NCBI RefSeq assembly: GCF_014201195.1
Contig: NZ_JACHDS010000001.1
Location: forward strand, 1,860,001-1,924,000
Direction: 5' to 3'
Length of the DNA stretch: 64,000 bases
DNA from: Nocardiopsis mwathae
Lineage (GTDB): Bacteria > Actinomycetota > Actinomycetes > Streptosporangiales > Streptosporangiaceae
In this document: one piece after another, positions 33,730 through 42,198 of the stretch
How positions within the stretch are numbered: position 1 is the stretch's first letter
Layout of the letters: each line of letters opens with the position of its first letter
Translations under genes and position numbers: made by a program
Notes under the pieces: model-generated
Database searches by the model: none
What the model was told of the DNA's origin: nothing
What the model saw: the letters and a program-made list of their open reading frames with translations, nothing else

Positions 33730-34158
33730 TTCCGGGTGGGCGGCACGCGACGGCGTGCACGACCGAACCGCGTGGACGTGGGCGGAACAAGGCCGCATGC
33801 CGGTCCCTGGCGCCGGTATCCGTCGTCCACGACCTGCTCGCAGTGCGGGGAAGTGAAAGCCAGGCTTCCCCTGCACGTCCGGGTCTGCTCCTGCGAAGCG
33901 TGCGGTCTCATCATCGACCGCGATGAAAACGCCGCACGCAACCTCGCCACTCGTGCGGCGGCGTGCAGTACCGGTACCGGAGCGGCCGGAGACCAGGACG
34001 CCCAAGCGTCGAAACCGCGTGGAGCCGACCGTAGGACCCGGGCCACCCGTTCCCGCCGTGCGGCGGGAACGGGCCGGGCGGGTGGCGAAGAACCCGAACC
34101 CGGCGGGAAGGAAGCGCGAGACCGCCATCCGGACACCGCGGCCCTTATGCTTGAGTGA
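33730..34158 (+). pseudogene. TnpB (IS200/IS605-type OrfB) C-terminal remnant
   Basis: About 140 codons resembling the end of TnpB nucleases: the zinc ribbon YPSSTTCSQCGEVKARLP, then CSCEACGLIIDRDENAARNLA, followed by a basic tail and the end GKEARDRHPDTAALMLE. The RuvC domain that should precede it is absent apart from the final RDENAARN motif, which contributes the last RuvC acidic residue in intact TnpB. The sequence left of YPSSTTC is unrelated. Downstream (34165-34220) are two small hairpins, including CTGAGAGC/GCTCTCAG, at the place where a guide-RNA scaffold or element end would be. Confidence 0.75.
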
Positions 34159-34422
34159 CCCCGGTACGGACCTTCCTGTCCGAATGAAGGGGAATGCTGA
34201 GAGCCGCCGATGCTCTCAGCGACGGAACCTGGAACTCAGGGGGCGAGGCGGGCGCCGGCCGAGCGGGATGCGGCCGGGCGGCCGGTGGGGCGCGGCACCC
34301 GGCGGATCATACGCAGCCACGTGGACGCCGGGCATCCCGGCGTTCCCGGGAGTTCGGGCGGCGCCTTCGGGTGGGTATCACTAGGTTCGCCCGTCTTTGC
34401 TCTCGATGGCGAGGGACGCCCG

Positions 34423-35691
34423 ATGAACGAAACCGGTACCACCCGCGACAGCATCGGCCACAGCGCGAACCTTCCGGTCGCGCCGGGGGGCACGGCGCCC
34501 GCCATACCGGCCCAGGACACCGCCCCCCTGCCCCTCACCCCCCTCGCCGACGGGGAGGAACCGTCCTCGGTTCCGACCATCGGCACCGAGGAGGAGTTCT
34601 TCGTCATCGACGCCCGGACCTTCCGGGCCCGCGCACGCGCCCCCGAGGTCCTCTCCGGTGCCCGCGCACGCCACCGCGGCGGCCGCCGCGAATCGGCGGT
34701 GTGCGCCGAGATCACCCGCCTCCAGGTCGAGGCGACGACCCCCGTCTGCCGCTCGGGCCGGGAACTCTACGGCCACCTGGTGTCCGCCCGGCAGGCGCTC
34801 GCCGACGCGGCCCGCGAACACGGGCTGGGCATCGCGGCGACCGGAACCGCGGTCATCGGCGACGCCGACCCCGCGCCGCTCACCCAGAGTGAACGCTACG
34901 CCCGGATCGACGCGCGCTTCGGCGCGCTGCGCGACGCGCACACGGTCTGCGGCTGCCACATCCACGTCGGCGTCGCCGACCGGGAGCCCGCAGCGTACGT
35001 CGCCAACCACCTGCGAGCCTGGACACCGGTGCTGCTCGCGCTCAGCGCGAACTCCCCGTTCCTGCTCGGCCGCGACACCGGCCACGCCAGCTGGCGCGCG
35101 GTCACGTGGGCGCGGCTGCCGTCGGCGGGGCCGCCGCCGTTCGTGCGCTCGGCCGCCGACTACGACCGCGCGGTCGAGGAGATGCTGGTGGCCGGCGCGA
35201 TCCTGGACCGGCAGATGGTCTACTGGGACGTCCGCCTCTCCGCGCGCCTGCCGACGGTGGAGGTGCGCGCCGTCGACGCGGCCGGCACGGCGGAGGAGGC
35301 GGTTCTGGCCGCGCTGCTGGTGCGCGGCCTGGCGGCGGTCGCGCTGCGCCGGGCCGCCGAGGGGCGGCCCGCCCCGGCGCCCAGTGACCAGATCCTGCGG
35401 CTGGCGGTGTGGCGCGCGGCCCACGACGGCTTGGAAGGGGAGGCGTTCGATCCCTTCCGCGGCGAACTCGTCCCCGCCCGCCGCCTGTCCGAGCAGATGC
35501 TGGAGCAGGCCCGGCAGGGCCTCGACCCGGCCGACGCCGACCTGGCCGGACGACTACTCGACCGGGTGCTGGCCGTGGGGTCGGGCGCGCACCGGCAGCG
35601 CATCGCCTATGCGCGCCGGGGGCGGCTGGGCGACGTGGTGGAGCTGCTGGTCCGCCAGACCCGCCACGGCCTGGTCGCCGTGGAGGGCTGA
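34423..35691 (+). CDS. Carboxylate-amine / glutamate-cysteine ligase family protein (GCS2, YbdK-like)
   Basis: ATP-grasp-like GCS2-family ligase, 422 residues. Characteristic are the N-terminal TIGTEEEFFVIDARTF, EITRLQVEATTPVC, IAATGTAVIG, the metal-binding HTVCGCHIHVGVADREPA, then LALSANSPFLLGRDTG and CRLP-like MVYWDVRLSARLPTVEVRA. These enzymes form gamma-glutamyl-type amide bonds; YbdK has weak gamma-glutamyl-cysteine ligase activity, while relatives act in other pathways. Substrate undetermined. ATG 34423 follows GAGGGA. It is downstream of the TnpB remnant and its gene order gives no further hint. Confidence 0.86.
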   Translation: MNETGTTRDSIGHSANLPVAPGGTAPAIPAQDTAPLPLTPLADGEEPSSVPTIGTEEEFFVIDARTFRARARAPEVLSGARARHRGGRRESAVCAEITRLQVEATTPVCRSGRELYGHLVSARQALADAAREHGLGIAATGTAVIGDADPAPLTQSERYARIDARFGALRDAHTVCGCHIHVGVADREPAAYVANHLRAWTPVLLALSANSPFLLGRDTGHASWRAVTWARLPSAGPPPFVRSAADYDRAVEEMLVAGAILDRQMVYWDVRLSARLPTVEVRAVDAAGTAEEAVLAALLVRGLAAVALRRAAEGRPAPAPSDQILRLAVWRAAHDGLEGEAFDPFRGELVPARRLSEQMLEQARQGLDPADADLAGRLLDRVLAVGSGAHRQRIAYARRGRLGDVVELLVRQTRHGLVAVEG

Positions 35692-35711
35692 CCGCCGTCG
35701 CACCGGTGCCC

Positions 35712-36371
35712 TCACCCCAGCCCGGAGGCGCGGACGGTGATGTTGAGCCGCCCGCTGTCCAGCCCGGCCGCGGGGTCGGCGGTCCCGGGCAGGACGCGCG
35801 GCACGCCGTGGTAGGCCATGCGGGACGGGCCGCCGAACACGAACAGGTCGCCGCCGCGCAGCTCGACGTCGGTGTAGGGGCGGCCGCGGGTCTCGGTGTT
35901 GCCGAAGCGGAACACACACGCGTCACCGAGGTTGAACGAGACGACGGGAACGTCGGCCTGCTCCTCGCGGTCCTGATGCAGGCCCATCTTCGCCTCGGCG
36001 TCGTAGAAGTTGACCAGGGCCACGTCGTAGTCGGGGGTTCCGGCGGGCGGCGGGGCGCCGTAGGCCGCGGCCACACCGGCCCGGGCGAGCTCCCCGAGCA
36101 GCGGCGGGAACGGCCGGACCGGCTCGCCGCCGGGAAGCGTCCTGGAGTACCGGTAGGGCTCCCAGTGCCAGCCCAGGGAGACCATCCGCACGCTCATCAT
36201 CCCGCCGCGCGGCATCCGGTGCCGCCGCATGCCCGCGGGTCCCCGCGCCCACTCGCGGCAGAGCGCCACGAGCTCGCGCTGGGTCGGCGTGCTCAGCCAG
36301 CCCGGCACGTGCACGGCCCCGGGCGCCACCTCCACGGGTTCGGCCGGGACGTCGAACAGACCGTCGCCCAT
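35712..36371 (-). CDS. AlkB-like 2-oxoglutarate/Fe(II) dioxygenase
   Basis: Probable oxidative demethylase for alkylated nucleic-acid bases, 219 residues, close to E. coli AlkB in length. It shows the substrate-lid region VRMVSLGWHWEPYRYSRT, the Fe ligands in MGLHQDREEQ (HxD) and AYHGVPRV (distal His), the strand VPVVSFNLGDACVFRFGN and the 2-oxoglutarate-binding Arg pair in SGRLNITVRASG at the end. ATG at 36371. It is read in the same direction as the upstream lanthipeptide genes but a strong hairpin separates them, so a role in lanthipeptide tailoring is unlikely though not excluded. Confidence 0.9.
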   Translation of the reverse strand: MGDGLFDVPAEPVEVAPGAVHVPGWLSTPTQRELVALCREWARGPAGMRRHRMPRGGMMSVRMVSLGWHWEPYRYSRTLPGGEPVRPFPPLLGELARAGVAAAYGAPPPAGTPDYDVALVNFYDAEAKMGLHQDREEQADVPVVSFNLGDACVFRFGNTETRGRPYTDVELRGGDLFVFGGPSRMAYHGVPRVLPGTADPAAGLDSGRLNITVRASGLG

Positions 36372-36420
36372 GCCCCCACTGTGCCAGTGCGGCACACCCG
36401 AGTGCACGTCAGGGACACGG

Positions 36421-36459
36421 GTGCGCCCGTGCCCCGGGTAGGCCGGGGCACGGGCGCAC
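36421..36459 (-). terminator. Perfect 17-bp hairpin ending the lanKC-lanA transcript
   Basis: GTGCGCCCGTGCCCCGG (36421-36437) pairs with CCGGGGCACGGGCGCAC (36443-36459), about 60 bp after the lanA stop and before the AlkB gene. Confidence 0.8.
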
Positions 36460-36518
36460 GGTGCCGATCACGCGCGTCGGGCGGCTCCCCTCCTGGGCTG
36501 CCGCGTTCTCCTGCCGTT

Positions 36519-36671
36519 TTAGTGGCAGATCATGACGCTGAGGCCGCTGTCCCCGATATCGCAGGCGTCGGCCATGCTCATGGTGCTGTCAGGGATGCTG
36601 CCGAACACGTTCCGTTCGGCCTCGTGGGTCGCGGAGGCTTCCAGGGACTGCAGGTCGAGGATGTAGGGCAT
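36519..36671 (-). CDS. Class III lanthipeptide precursor (LanA), 50 aa, two labionin motifs
   Basis: Ribosomal precursor of a class III lanthipeptide. The leader MPYILDLQSLEASATHEAER carries the LDLQSLE motif recognised by LanKC enzymes in this class. The core begins near residue 25-29 and holds two Ser-x2-Ser-x3/4-Cys motifs: S29-x2-S32-x4-C37 (STMSMADAC) and S42-x2-S45-x3-C49 (SGLSVMIC), the pattern that yields labionin or lanthionine. The peptide ends Cys49-His50. GGAG lies 4 bp before the ATG at 36671. It follows lanKC by 30 bp on the same strand. The core composition (acidic D35, D38, D41; hydrophobic second ring) suggests a hydrophobic, weakly acidic product; activity is unknown. Confidence 0.9.
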   Translation of the reverse strand: MPYILDLQSLEASATHEAERNVFGSIPDSTMSMADACDIGDSGLSVMICH

Positions 36672-36701
36672 GGTTCTCCTGTCCTTTCTGGGCTGGCGTC
36701 G

Positions 36702-39446
36702 CTAACGTTCTCGGGTCGGATGGGGACGGGTACCCCCTTCGTCATCGGCTTCGGGGCGGGGCTCGCGGTGTCGCCGCCCGCCCGGGGCGGAGTCGGCGGA
36801 CCGGCTGACGAAGGGGAGGACGGGCAGGCGGTCGTCGCGGACCGCGGCCAACCCGAGGAGGACGCCGGCCGCGCCCGTCGCCAGATCCATGGAGAGACGC
36901 AGCAACTGGTCGCCGGGGACGGCGATCTCGCCGCGCAGCCCGACCATGTGCCAGCGCAGCCGGTCGCGCCGCAGACCGATCTGCTCCTCCAGCCGCTCGT
37001 CGTTCTCCCCCGGGTAGCGCAGGTGGGCGAGGAAGCCGAGGAGCCCGGCGGCTCCCTGGAAGAGCGCGGGAAGGACGCAGAACGCGGGCTGTGCCGCGCG
37101 TCGGATGCGGTCCAGCGCCGTTGCGAAGACCTCGCTGTCCCGGTGCCGCAGGAATTCGCCGAGCACCAGGCCGATGCCGGCCGAGCCGTCGGCGAGATAG
37201 GGCAGGGTGCGCCGCCCGTCGTGGACGGACAGGGTGTCGTCGGTCGCCCGGTGGACGCACGAACGCAGGTCCCGTTCCAGGGCCCGCTGCGCCAGGTCCA
37301 GGTAGCCGGAGTCCCCGGTCTCCCGGTGGAGGTGGATGAAGAGCAGCGCGTGGCCGGAGGGGCCGCGCAGCAGCCCCGCCGGACCGCGTCCGCTCGGCTC
37401 ACCGCCCTCCGCATACCCGTCGGCGATCCGCTGCGCGTCCTCCACCGCGGCGTCGAGGAGGCCGCGGTCGCCGAGGCGGCGGGAGAAGTGCACGCGGTTG
37501 AGGGCCGTGCCGCTCGATCCGGCGGCCAGGCTGTCGGGCATGACGGCGCCGCGCTCGTGGCGGTCGGCCGCCTCCAGGATGTCGAGTGCGTCCTCGCGCA
37601 GGCCGATCTCCTCCAGCGCGTAGGCGATGCCGTGCAGCCCGTCGAAGAATCCGAGGCGGTGCGGCCGCCGGTGTTCGCGTACCCGGCGCAGCAGCCATCC
37701 GGTCCATACCGCCCACTCCTCCGGATCGGTGGGGCGGCCGTGCCCCGCGACCGACAGCGCGTAGAGGACTCCGGCGGCGCCGTGGGCGAGGCCGAGGCCG
37801 GAGACGGTGAACTGTGCGATGTCGCCGGGAAAGAGCCGGTCGGTGCGCTCCGGTGCGGCACTGGCCCGGATGGCGCGCGCGATGGAGGCCTCGATCGCGG
37901 GCCAGTCGGGACCGCCCCGGGCCTCCGGCCCTCCGTCCCGTGGCGCCGGGCGCCGGGCGGCACCCGAGATGAGGGCACCCGAGATGAGGGCGGACGAGCG
38001 TGCCATCTGCCGCGCGGTGCCCGCCCACGGCGCGGGGCCGAGGTCGAGGTCGGCGAGCACGTTCCCGCCCCAGTCGGCCGGGACGTCGAACAGTCGCCCG
38101 ATGGTCTCGACGAGGGCACGTGCCCTTCCGGTGTCCAGCGAGAGCAGCGTGGTCAGCGGGAGGAACAGGGCGATCTTCAGACAGCCGAGCGCATAGCGGT
38201 CCGCCGCGTAGGCTCCCCGGCGGTCGGGCGGTGTGAACCCGGGGGCGCCCATGGCCGTGTGCGGTCGGTCGCCGCCGGCGGTGGCGAGTTCGAAGTCGCC
38301 GAGGGCGATGCGGCCGTCGTCCCGGAGGAGGACATTGCGCGTGTGGAGGTCGCCGAAGGCGACGCCCCGGTCGTGCAGCCGCGCCACCGCCCGCTCGACC
38401 TGGTCGGTGACGCCCAGAACCCAGCGTGTGTAGTCCGCGTTCCCGGTGTCGTCGGGATCGGGGTGGATGAGGGGATGCCGGCGCACCATCTCGCGGCTGA
38501 GCGTGCCGCCCGCCGCGTACTCCTGGACGAGGAACTCGTGCTCCCAGGCGGTGAACCGGCCGCGGACCCCGATGACCTCCTCGACGTCGGCGAGCCGGGC
38601 CAGGATGTCGTGCTCGTGCCGCAGCCGGGCGACGGCGTCGCGTCCCAAGGGGTCGAGCGCGGCGTGCGGGCGCGCCTCCTTCACGACGACCTGCGCGCCG
38701 CCGGTGCGCGCGTGGGCGAGGTAGACGCCGCCCCCGTTGGAGTGGTGCAGGGCGGAGGTGATCACGTACGGGAAGGCCTCGGGCGGGTGGCCGGAGCGCC
38801 GTTCCTCCACCAGGGGGCGGAGGAACTCGGGCGGCCGTACCCAGTCGGGGCAGGAGAACACCGGCCGGCGGAGGTCGGGGCACAGCCGCCCCTGGGGGTC
38901 CTCGATCGCCGGAACCGGCTCGCCCTGCTCGTCGCGGACATACCGCCGCGTGAAACCGCCGTACCGGAGATAGAGCGGTCCGTCGTTCCACCGCAGATCG
39001 CTGAGGATGTAGGGGCCGCCGAGGCCGTGCAGGCGCTGGGTGAGCTCGTCGAGCGCGGCGTGCAGCTCCTCGTCCGATGAAGGGTAGACGGTGATGAATT
39101 TTCCGCTCGCAGAACGGTCCGCGTACTTGGCGTTCCTCCACAGGAAAGCGGTCTCATGGATGAGGAATTTGAACGAGATTCCTTTTTCGATGCAATAGTC
39201 GGACGTGATGTCCAGCGTTTTCTGTGCCGATTCCAGGCGGGCCGATACGTGGATCTTCCAGCCCTGGGCGGGGAGCCCCGCGCCCTGCCGCCTGTAGTGC
39301 ACCCACGGGTGGTCCTCGCTCGTCGCCCACTGCCCGTCGGCGGGGGCCGGAGGGCGGGAGTAGGCGGCGCGGTCCGCCATCCGGTTCTCCGGCGCGTCAT
39401 AGAAGAGGCGGTCGGCGACACAGTACTGGAAGTAGTCGGATTTCAT
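36702..39446 (-). CDS. Class III lanthipeptide synthetase LanKC
   Basis: Trifunctional enzyme (lyase, Ser/Thr kinase, LanC-like cyclase) that phosphorylates, eliminates and cyclises Ser residues of the LanA next door. At 914 residues it has the normal class III length. N-terminal lyase domain about 1-210; kinase domain about 225-500 with lysine K256 (VVVKEARP), catalytic loop GDLHTRN (D366) and metal loop GDFE (D384); cyclase-like domain about 535-890 with repeated Gly-rich helices (GLAHGAAGVLYAL, FFDGLHGIAYALE, GPSGHALLFIHLH, FQGAAGLLGFLAHL). The Cys-Cys-His zinc triad of class I/II LanC is absent, as usual for class III. A 15-bp tandem duplication marks the kinase-cyclase linker. The 5' end is less GC-rich than neighbouring genes. 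Confidence 0.94.
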   Translation of the reverse strand: MKSDYFQYCVADRLFYDAPENRMADRAAYSRPPAPADGQWATSEDHPWVHYRRQGAGLPAQGWKIHVSARLESAQKTLDITSDYCIEKGISFKFLIHETAFLWRNAKYADRSASGKFITVYPSSDEELHAALDELTQRLHGLGGPYILSDLRWNDGPLYLRYGGFTRRYVRDEQGEPVPAIEDPQGRLCPDLRRPVFSCPDWVRPPEFLRPLVEERRSGHPPEAFPYVITSALHHSNGGGVYLAHARTGGAQVVVKEARPHAALDPLGRDAVARLRHEHDILARLADVEEVIGVRGRFTAWEHEFLVQEYAAGGTLSREMVRRHPLIHPDPDDTGNADYTRWVLGVTDQVERAVARLHDRGVAFGDLHTRNVLLRDDGRIALGDFELATAGGDRPHTAMGAPGFTPPDRRGAYAADRYALGCLKIALFLPLTTLLSLDTGRARALVETIGRLFDVPADWGGNVLADLDLGPAPWAGTARQMARSSALISGALISGAARRPAPRDGGPEARGGPDWPAIEASIARAIRASAAPERTDRLFPGDIAQFTVSGLGLAHGAAGVLYALSVAGHGRPTDPEEWAVWTGWLLRRVREHRRPHRLGFFDGLHGIAYALEEIGLREDALDILEAADRHERGAVMPDSLAAGSSGTALNRVHFSRRLGDRGLLDAAVEDAQRIADGYAEGGEPSGRGPAGLLRGPSGHALLFIHLHRETGDSGYLDLAQRALERDLRSCVHRATDDTLSVHDGRRTLPYLADGSAGIGLVLGEFLRHRDSEVFATALDRIRRAAQPAFCVLPALFQGAAGLLGFLAHLRYPGENDERLEEQIGLRRDRLRWHMVGLRGEIAVPGDQLLRLSMDLATGAAGVLLGLAAVRDDRLPVLPFVSRSADSAPGGRRHREPRPEADDEGGTRPHPTRER
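37961..37990. repeat. Tandem 15-bp duplication in the lanKC linker
   Basis: CACCCGAGATGAGGG occurs twice head to tail, in frame, giving ALISGALISGA between the kinase and cyclase domains (residues about 486-496). Confidence 0.85.
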
Positions 39447-40084
39447 CGTGTCCCCGATGAGAGATTTCTGTGTGCGATCCCGCACCGCTGCAGAAGTGTA
39501 GCCGTCGGATAAATGAGGTCGCAGCGTCTTCGTCCGGGGTTCGGTGGCCGCATTCGGCCACCTCCGCTGGGTGTGAAACGGGCGCGCGTCGCAATTTTAT
39601 ATTCTTGTCGGTTTCGGGGGGTTCGGATTCTGTTCGGCCCGGATGTGGCGCGATGCGTCCGAGTGGCGGTGTCCGGCCGCGGTGGCGGCGGGGTGGAGTG
39701 CGCTGCGGCGGGATGGACTTCGCGAGCCGAGTATGATAATCATTTTCGCAATGGGGTGTCCGTCGCCCGTGCTCCGCTCCGCTGCGGGGGCGCCGACGGA
39801 CCGTGAGCCACCCGCCCCGCCTCGCAGGGGTCCGCCTCCCCCGAGGACCCCGCTCGCGGCGACGGCGGTGCGGGTTCGGCCGACCCCGGCCGGGGGTGTG
39901 CGGATGCCCCGGCCGGGCCAGGCCTCCGCCGCGAGGTGGGCGACCTCCTCAGCGCTCGCCTCGCGGCGGTCTTCGGCGCCGGCGCCCCACGGCACGTCCC
40001 CCCGCGATCTCGGCCGTCTCATGTGAGAATCGGCCTACGCGGCGCTACGGTGGGCGGTGGCGGCGATCACGACAGGGGGATCCC
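39447..40084. other. 638-bp divergent gap between lanKC and the methyltransferase gene
   Basis: Contains an AT-richer stretch near 39590-39605 (minus-strand TATAAAAT, a possible lanKC -10) and a Zur-like palindrome at 39731-39751. Frames in 39750-40026 are open but Pro/Arg-rich and resemble no protein family. Confidence 0.55.
39731..39751. promoter_or_regulatory. Zur-type operator GTATGATAATCATTTTCGCAA
   Basis: The 21-bp site matches the Streptomyces Zur consensus TCATGAAAATCATTTTCANNA at about 15 of 19 defined positions and is strikingly AT-rich for this genome. It is about 285 bp from lanKC and 335 bp from the methyltransferase; which one it serves is unclear. A Fur-type regulator other than Zur is possible. 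Confidence 0.5.
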
Positions 40085-41092
40085 ATGTCCGGAGGAGACA
40101 ACGAGGGCAGAGAACTGCTGCGGCTGCTGGCCGGGCCCTGGCTGACCGAGGCCGTCGTCACCGCCGTCCGGCTCGGCGTGATCGACCGGCTCGGCGACGG
40201 ACCGGAGACCCCCGCCGAGACCGCCGAGGGGCTGTCGCTGAGCCCCGAGCCGCTGGCGCGCCTGCTGCGCCTGCTCACCGCCGCGGGTGTGCTCGGTGAG
40301 GAGGGCGGCCGCTACGCCCTCACCGAGATGGGCGAGTTCCTGCACAGCGACCACCCCGCCTCGATGCGCGCCCTGGCGCTCCTCTACAGCAGCGACTTCT
40401 TCACCCGCGCCTGGCGCGGGCTGGCCGACGCGGTCCGGACCGGCGAGCCCGCCTTCCCCGCCGTCCACCGCCAGGGCATCTACCCCTACCTCGCCGACCA
40501 CCCCGACGACGAGAAGCTGTTCGACGCCGGTATGGCCGCCGGCAGCACGTTCGCCACCGGCCTCCCCGCCGCCTACGACTTCGGCGCCGCCAAGAAGGTC
40601 GTGGACGTGGGCGGCGGCGACGGCACGCTGCTGGCCGCCGTCCTACGCGCCAACCCCCACCTGCACGGGGTCCTCTACGAGCGCGGCCCCGCCCTGCACG
40701 GCGCCCGCCGGCGCCTCGCCCCGCATCTCGCCGAGGGTCGCTGCGAGCTGGTCGAGGGCGACTTCATGCGCGACATCCCCGGCGACGGCGACGTCTACAT
40801 CCTCTGCCGCGTCCTGCACAACTGGGACGACGAGGCCTGCCACCTGCTGCTGGCCAACTGCCGCGCCGCGATGGGGGCGGCCTCCCGGCTGCTGGTCGTC
40901 GAGCGCGTCATCCCCGACGGTCGGCACCCGCTGCTCACGCTCGCCTTCGACGTGCACATGATGGTCATGACCAGCGGCCGCGAACGCACCGCGAGCGAGT
41001 ACGAGTCCCTGCTGCGCCCGGTCGGGCTGACCACCGACACCATCGCCGACCTCGCGGCGGAGATGCGGCTGCTGGTCGCCCGCCCCCGCTGA
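40085..41092 (+). CDS. SAM-dependent O-methyltransferase (acetylserotonin/antibiotic type)
   Basis: A 335-residue class I methyltransferase with the plant-type O-methyltransferase fold: an N-terminal dimerisation winged helix (LLRLLAGPWLTEAVVTAVRL ... LSPEPLARLLRLLTAAGVL), then the SAM-binding motif I VVDVGGGDGTLLAAVL, motif II region CELVEGDFMRDIPG, and the catalytic-His segment LCRVLHNWDDEACHLLLANC, ending YESLLRPVGLTTDTI. This family modifies polyketides, phenazines and other aromatic metabolites. ATG with AGGGGGAT upstream. No biosynthetic partner is adjacent except the lanthipeptide locus, which it faces divergently. Confidence 0.88.
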   Translation: MSGGDNEGRELLRLLAGPWLTEAVVTAVRLGVIDRLGDGPETPAETAEGLSLSPEPLARLLRLLTAAGVLGEEGGRYALTEMGEFLHSDHPASMRALALLYSSDFFTRAWRGLADAVRTGEPAFPAVHRQGIYPYLADHPDDEKLFDAGMAAGSTFATGLPAAYDFGAAKKVVDVGGGDGTLLAAVLRANPHLHGVLYERGPALHGARRRLAPHLAEGRCELVEGDFMRDIPGDGDVYILCRVLHNWDDEACHLLLANCRAAMGAASRLLVVERVIPDGRHPLLTLAFDVHMMVMTSGRERTASEYESLLRPVGLTTDTIADLAAEMRLLVARPR

Positions 41093-41147
41093 GGCCCGCG
41101 CGTGCGCCGACCCCCCACCGCGCCCGTACGGATTCCCCACCATCGGC

Positions 41148-41162
41148 GGGACCTTCGGCCCT
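41148..41162. promoter_or_regulatory. DosR/DevR-type box upstream of the universal stress gene
   Basis: GGGACCTTCGGCCCT matches the dormancy-regulator motif GGGACTTNNGKCCC except for one position. It is centred about 41 bp upstream of the start expected from TAGCGT (41184-41189), a normal place for an activator. The DevR-like regulator is encoded 1 kb downstream. Confidence 0.65.
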
Positions 41163-41223
41163 CCCCTCACCGCGCCCCGCGGCTAGCGTTGAAGTGGCAG
41201 TGACATCGAGGACGGAGGAGACC

Positions 41224-42129
41224 ATGGCCGGGCAGAGCACGGCACCGATCGTGGTGGCGGTGGACGGCGGTTCGGCCGCCGAGCGCGCGACCGACTGGGC
41301 CGCCGAGGAGGCCCGGCGCCGGCGCCGCCCGCTCCACATCGTGTACGCCAACGAATGGCCCATGTACCACTCCTCCGTCGGCCCCGCCGCGGAAGAGATG
41401 GCCCACGCCGCCCGCGACCTCATCGAGACCGCGCAGAAGCGGGCGCGCGCCAAAGCCCCCGACATCGAGGTCACGGCGCGCTCCGTCGTCGGCTACGGCT
41501 CCGCCGTGCTGCTGGAGCACTCCCGCCGCGCACACTTGATGGTCTCGGGAACACACCGTCTCAGCGGCCTGGAGACGCTGTGGATGGGATCCATCGGGCT
41601 GGAACTGGCCACCCAGGCCCCCTGCCCCGTCGTCCTCGTCCCCGACATCGAGCCGGGTGAGCCGCGGCAGACCGTGTCCGTGGGCGTGGACGGCTCCCCG
41701 GCCGCCGACGCGGCCGCCACGCAGGCGTTCCTCGCCGCCGCCGAGCGCGATGCCGTGCTGCGCGTCGTCAGCGCCTACGGCCCGGCGTCCCAGGGCAGGT
41801 TCGGCCCGCTCGACCACGCCGACCTCACCTGGCACGACGCCGCGCCCGAAGAGCCCGCCGCACGCGCCGAAGCCGAGCGCATGCTCGCCGAGTCCATCGC
41901 CGGCGAGCGCGAGCACCACCCCGATGTCAGGGTCGAGGAGGTCGTGCTGCGGGCGTACCCCGAGCGGGCGCTGATCGCCGAGTCGCACCGTGCCGACCTG
42001 GTCGTCGTCGGCGCCCGGGGCCGCGGCGGCTTCACCGGGCTGCTGCTCGGCTCGGTCAGCCAGAAGCTGGTGCAGCACGCCGACTGCCCGGTCATGATCG
42101 TACGGGCGGCGCGGGAGCCACGTGCCTGA
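41224..42129 (+). CDS. Tandem universal stress protein (UspA family)
   Basis: A 301-residue cytoplasmic protein with two Usp domains. Each has the ATP-binding signature G-2x-G-9x-G-S/T: first SGTHRLSGLETLWMGSIG (about 105-123), second VVGARGRGGFTGLLLGSVSQKL (about 262-283); each domain starts with a strand of the type IVVAVDGGSAAERATDWAAEEA or TVSVGVDGSPAADAAATQ. In mycobacteria and Streptomyces such tandem USPs belong to the hypoxia/dormancy regulon. ATG at 41224 follows GGAGGAGACC. A DosR-like box precedes the promoter and the DevR gene follows at 42199. Confidence 0.92.
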   Translation: MAGQSTAPIVVAVDGGSAAERATDWAAEEARRRRRPLHIVYANEWPMYHSSVGPAAEEMAHAARDLIETAQKRARAKAPDIEVTARSVVGYGSAVLLEHSRRAHLMVSGTHRLSGLETLWMGSIGLELATQAPCPVVLVPDIEPGEPRQTVSVGVDGSPAADAAATQAFLAAAERDAVLRVVSAYGPASQGRFGPLDHADLTWHDAAPEEPAARAEAERMLAESIAGEREHHPDVRVEEVVLRAYPERALIAESHRADLVVVGARGRGGFTGLLLGSVSQKLVQHADCPVMIVRAAREPRA

Positions 42130-42198
42130 CGGCCGGTGGACCGGGCACGGATGGGGAATGCTCGTGGATGAGAGAACACGGAAAGCAGGTGCGGCCCG

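Noticed and set aside
35409-39080. Very long plus-strand open frame opposite lanKC and the AlkB-like gene
   Set aside because: It is the antisense shadow of real genes with recognised families; long antisense frames are expected at this GC content.
39750-40026. Possible zinc-regulated gene right after the Zur-like palindrome
   Set aside because: Frames there are Arg/Pro-rich in all phases and resemble no protein family; kept only as an intergenic region.
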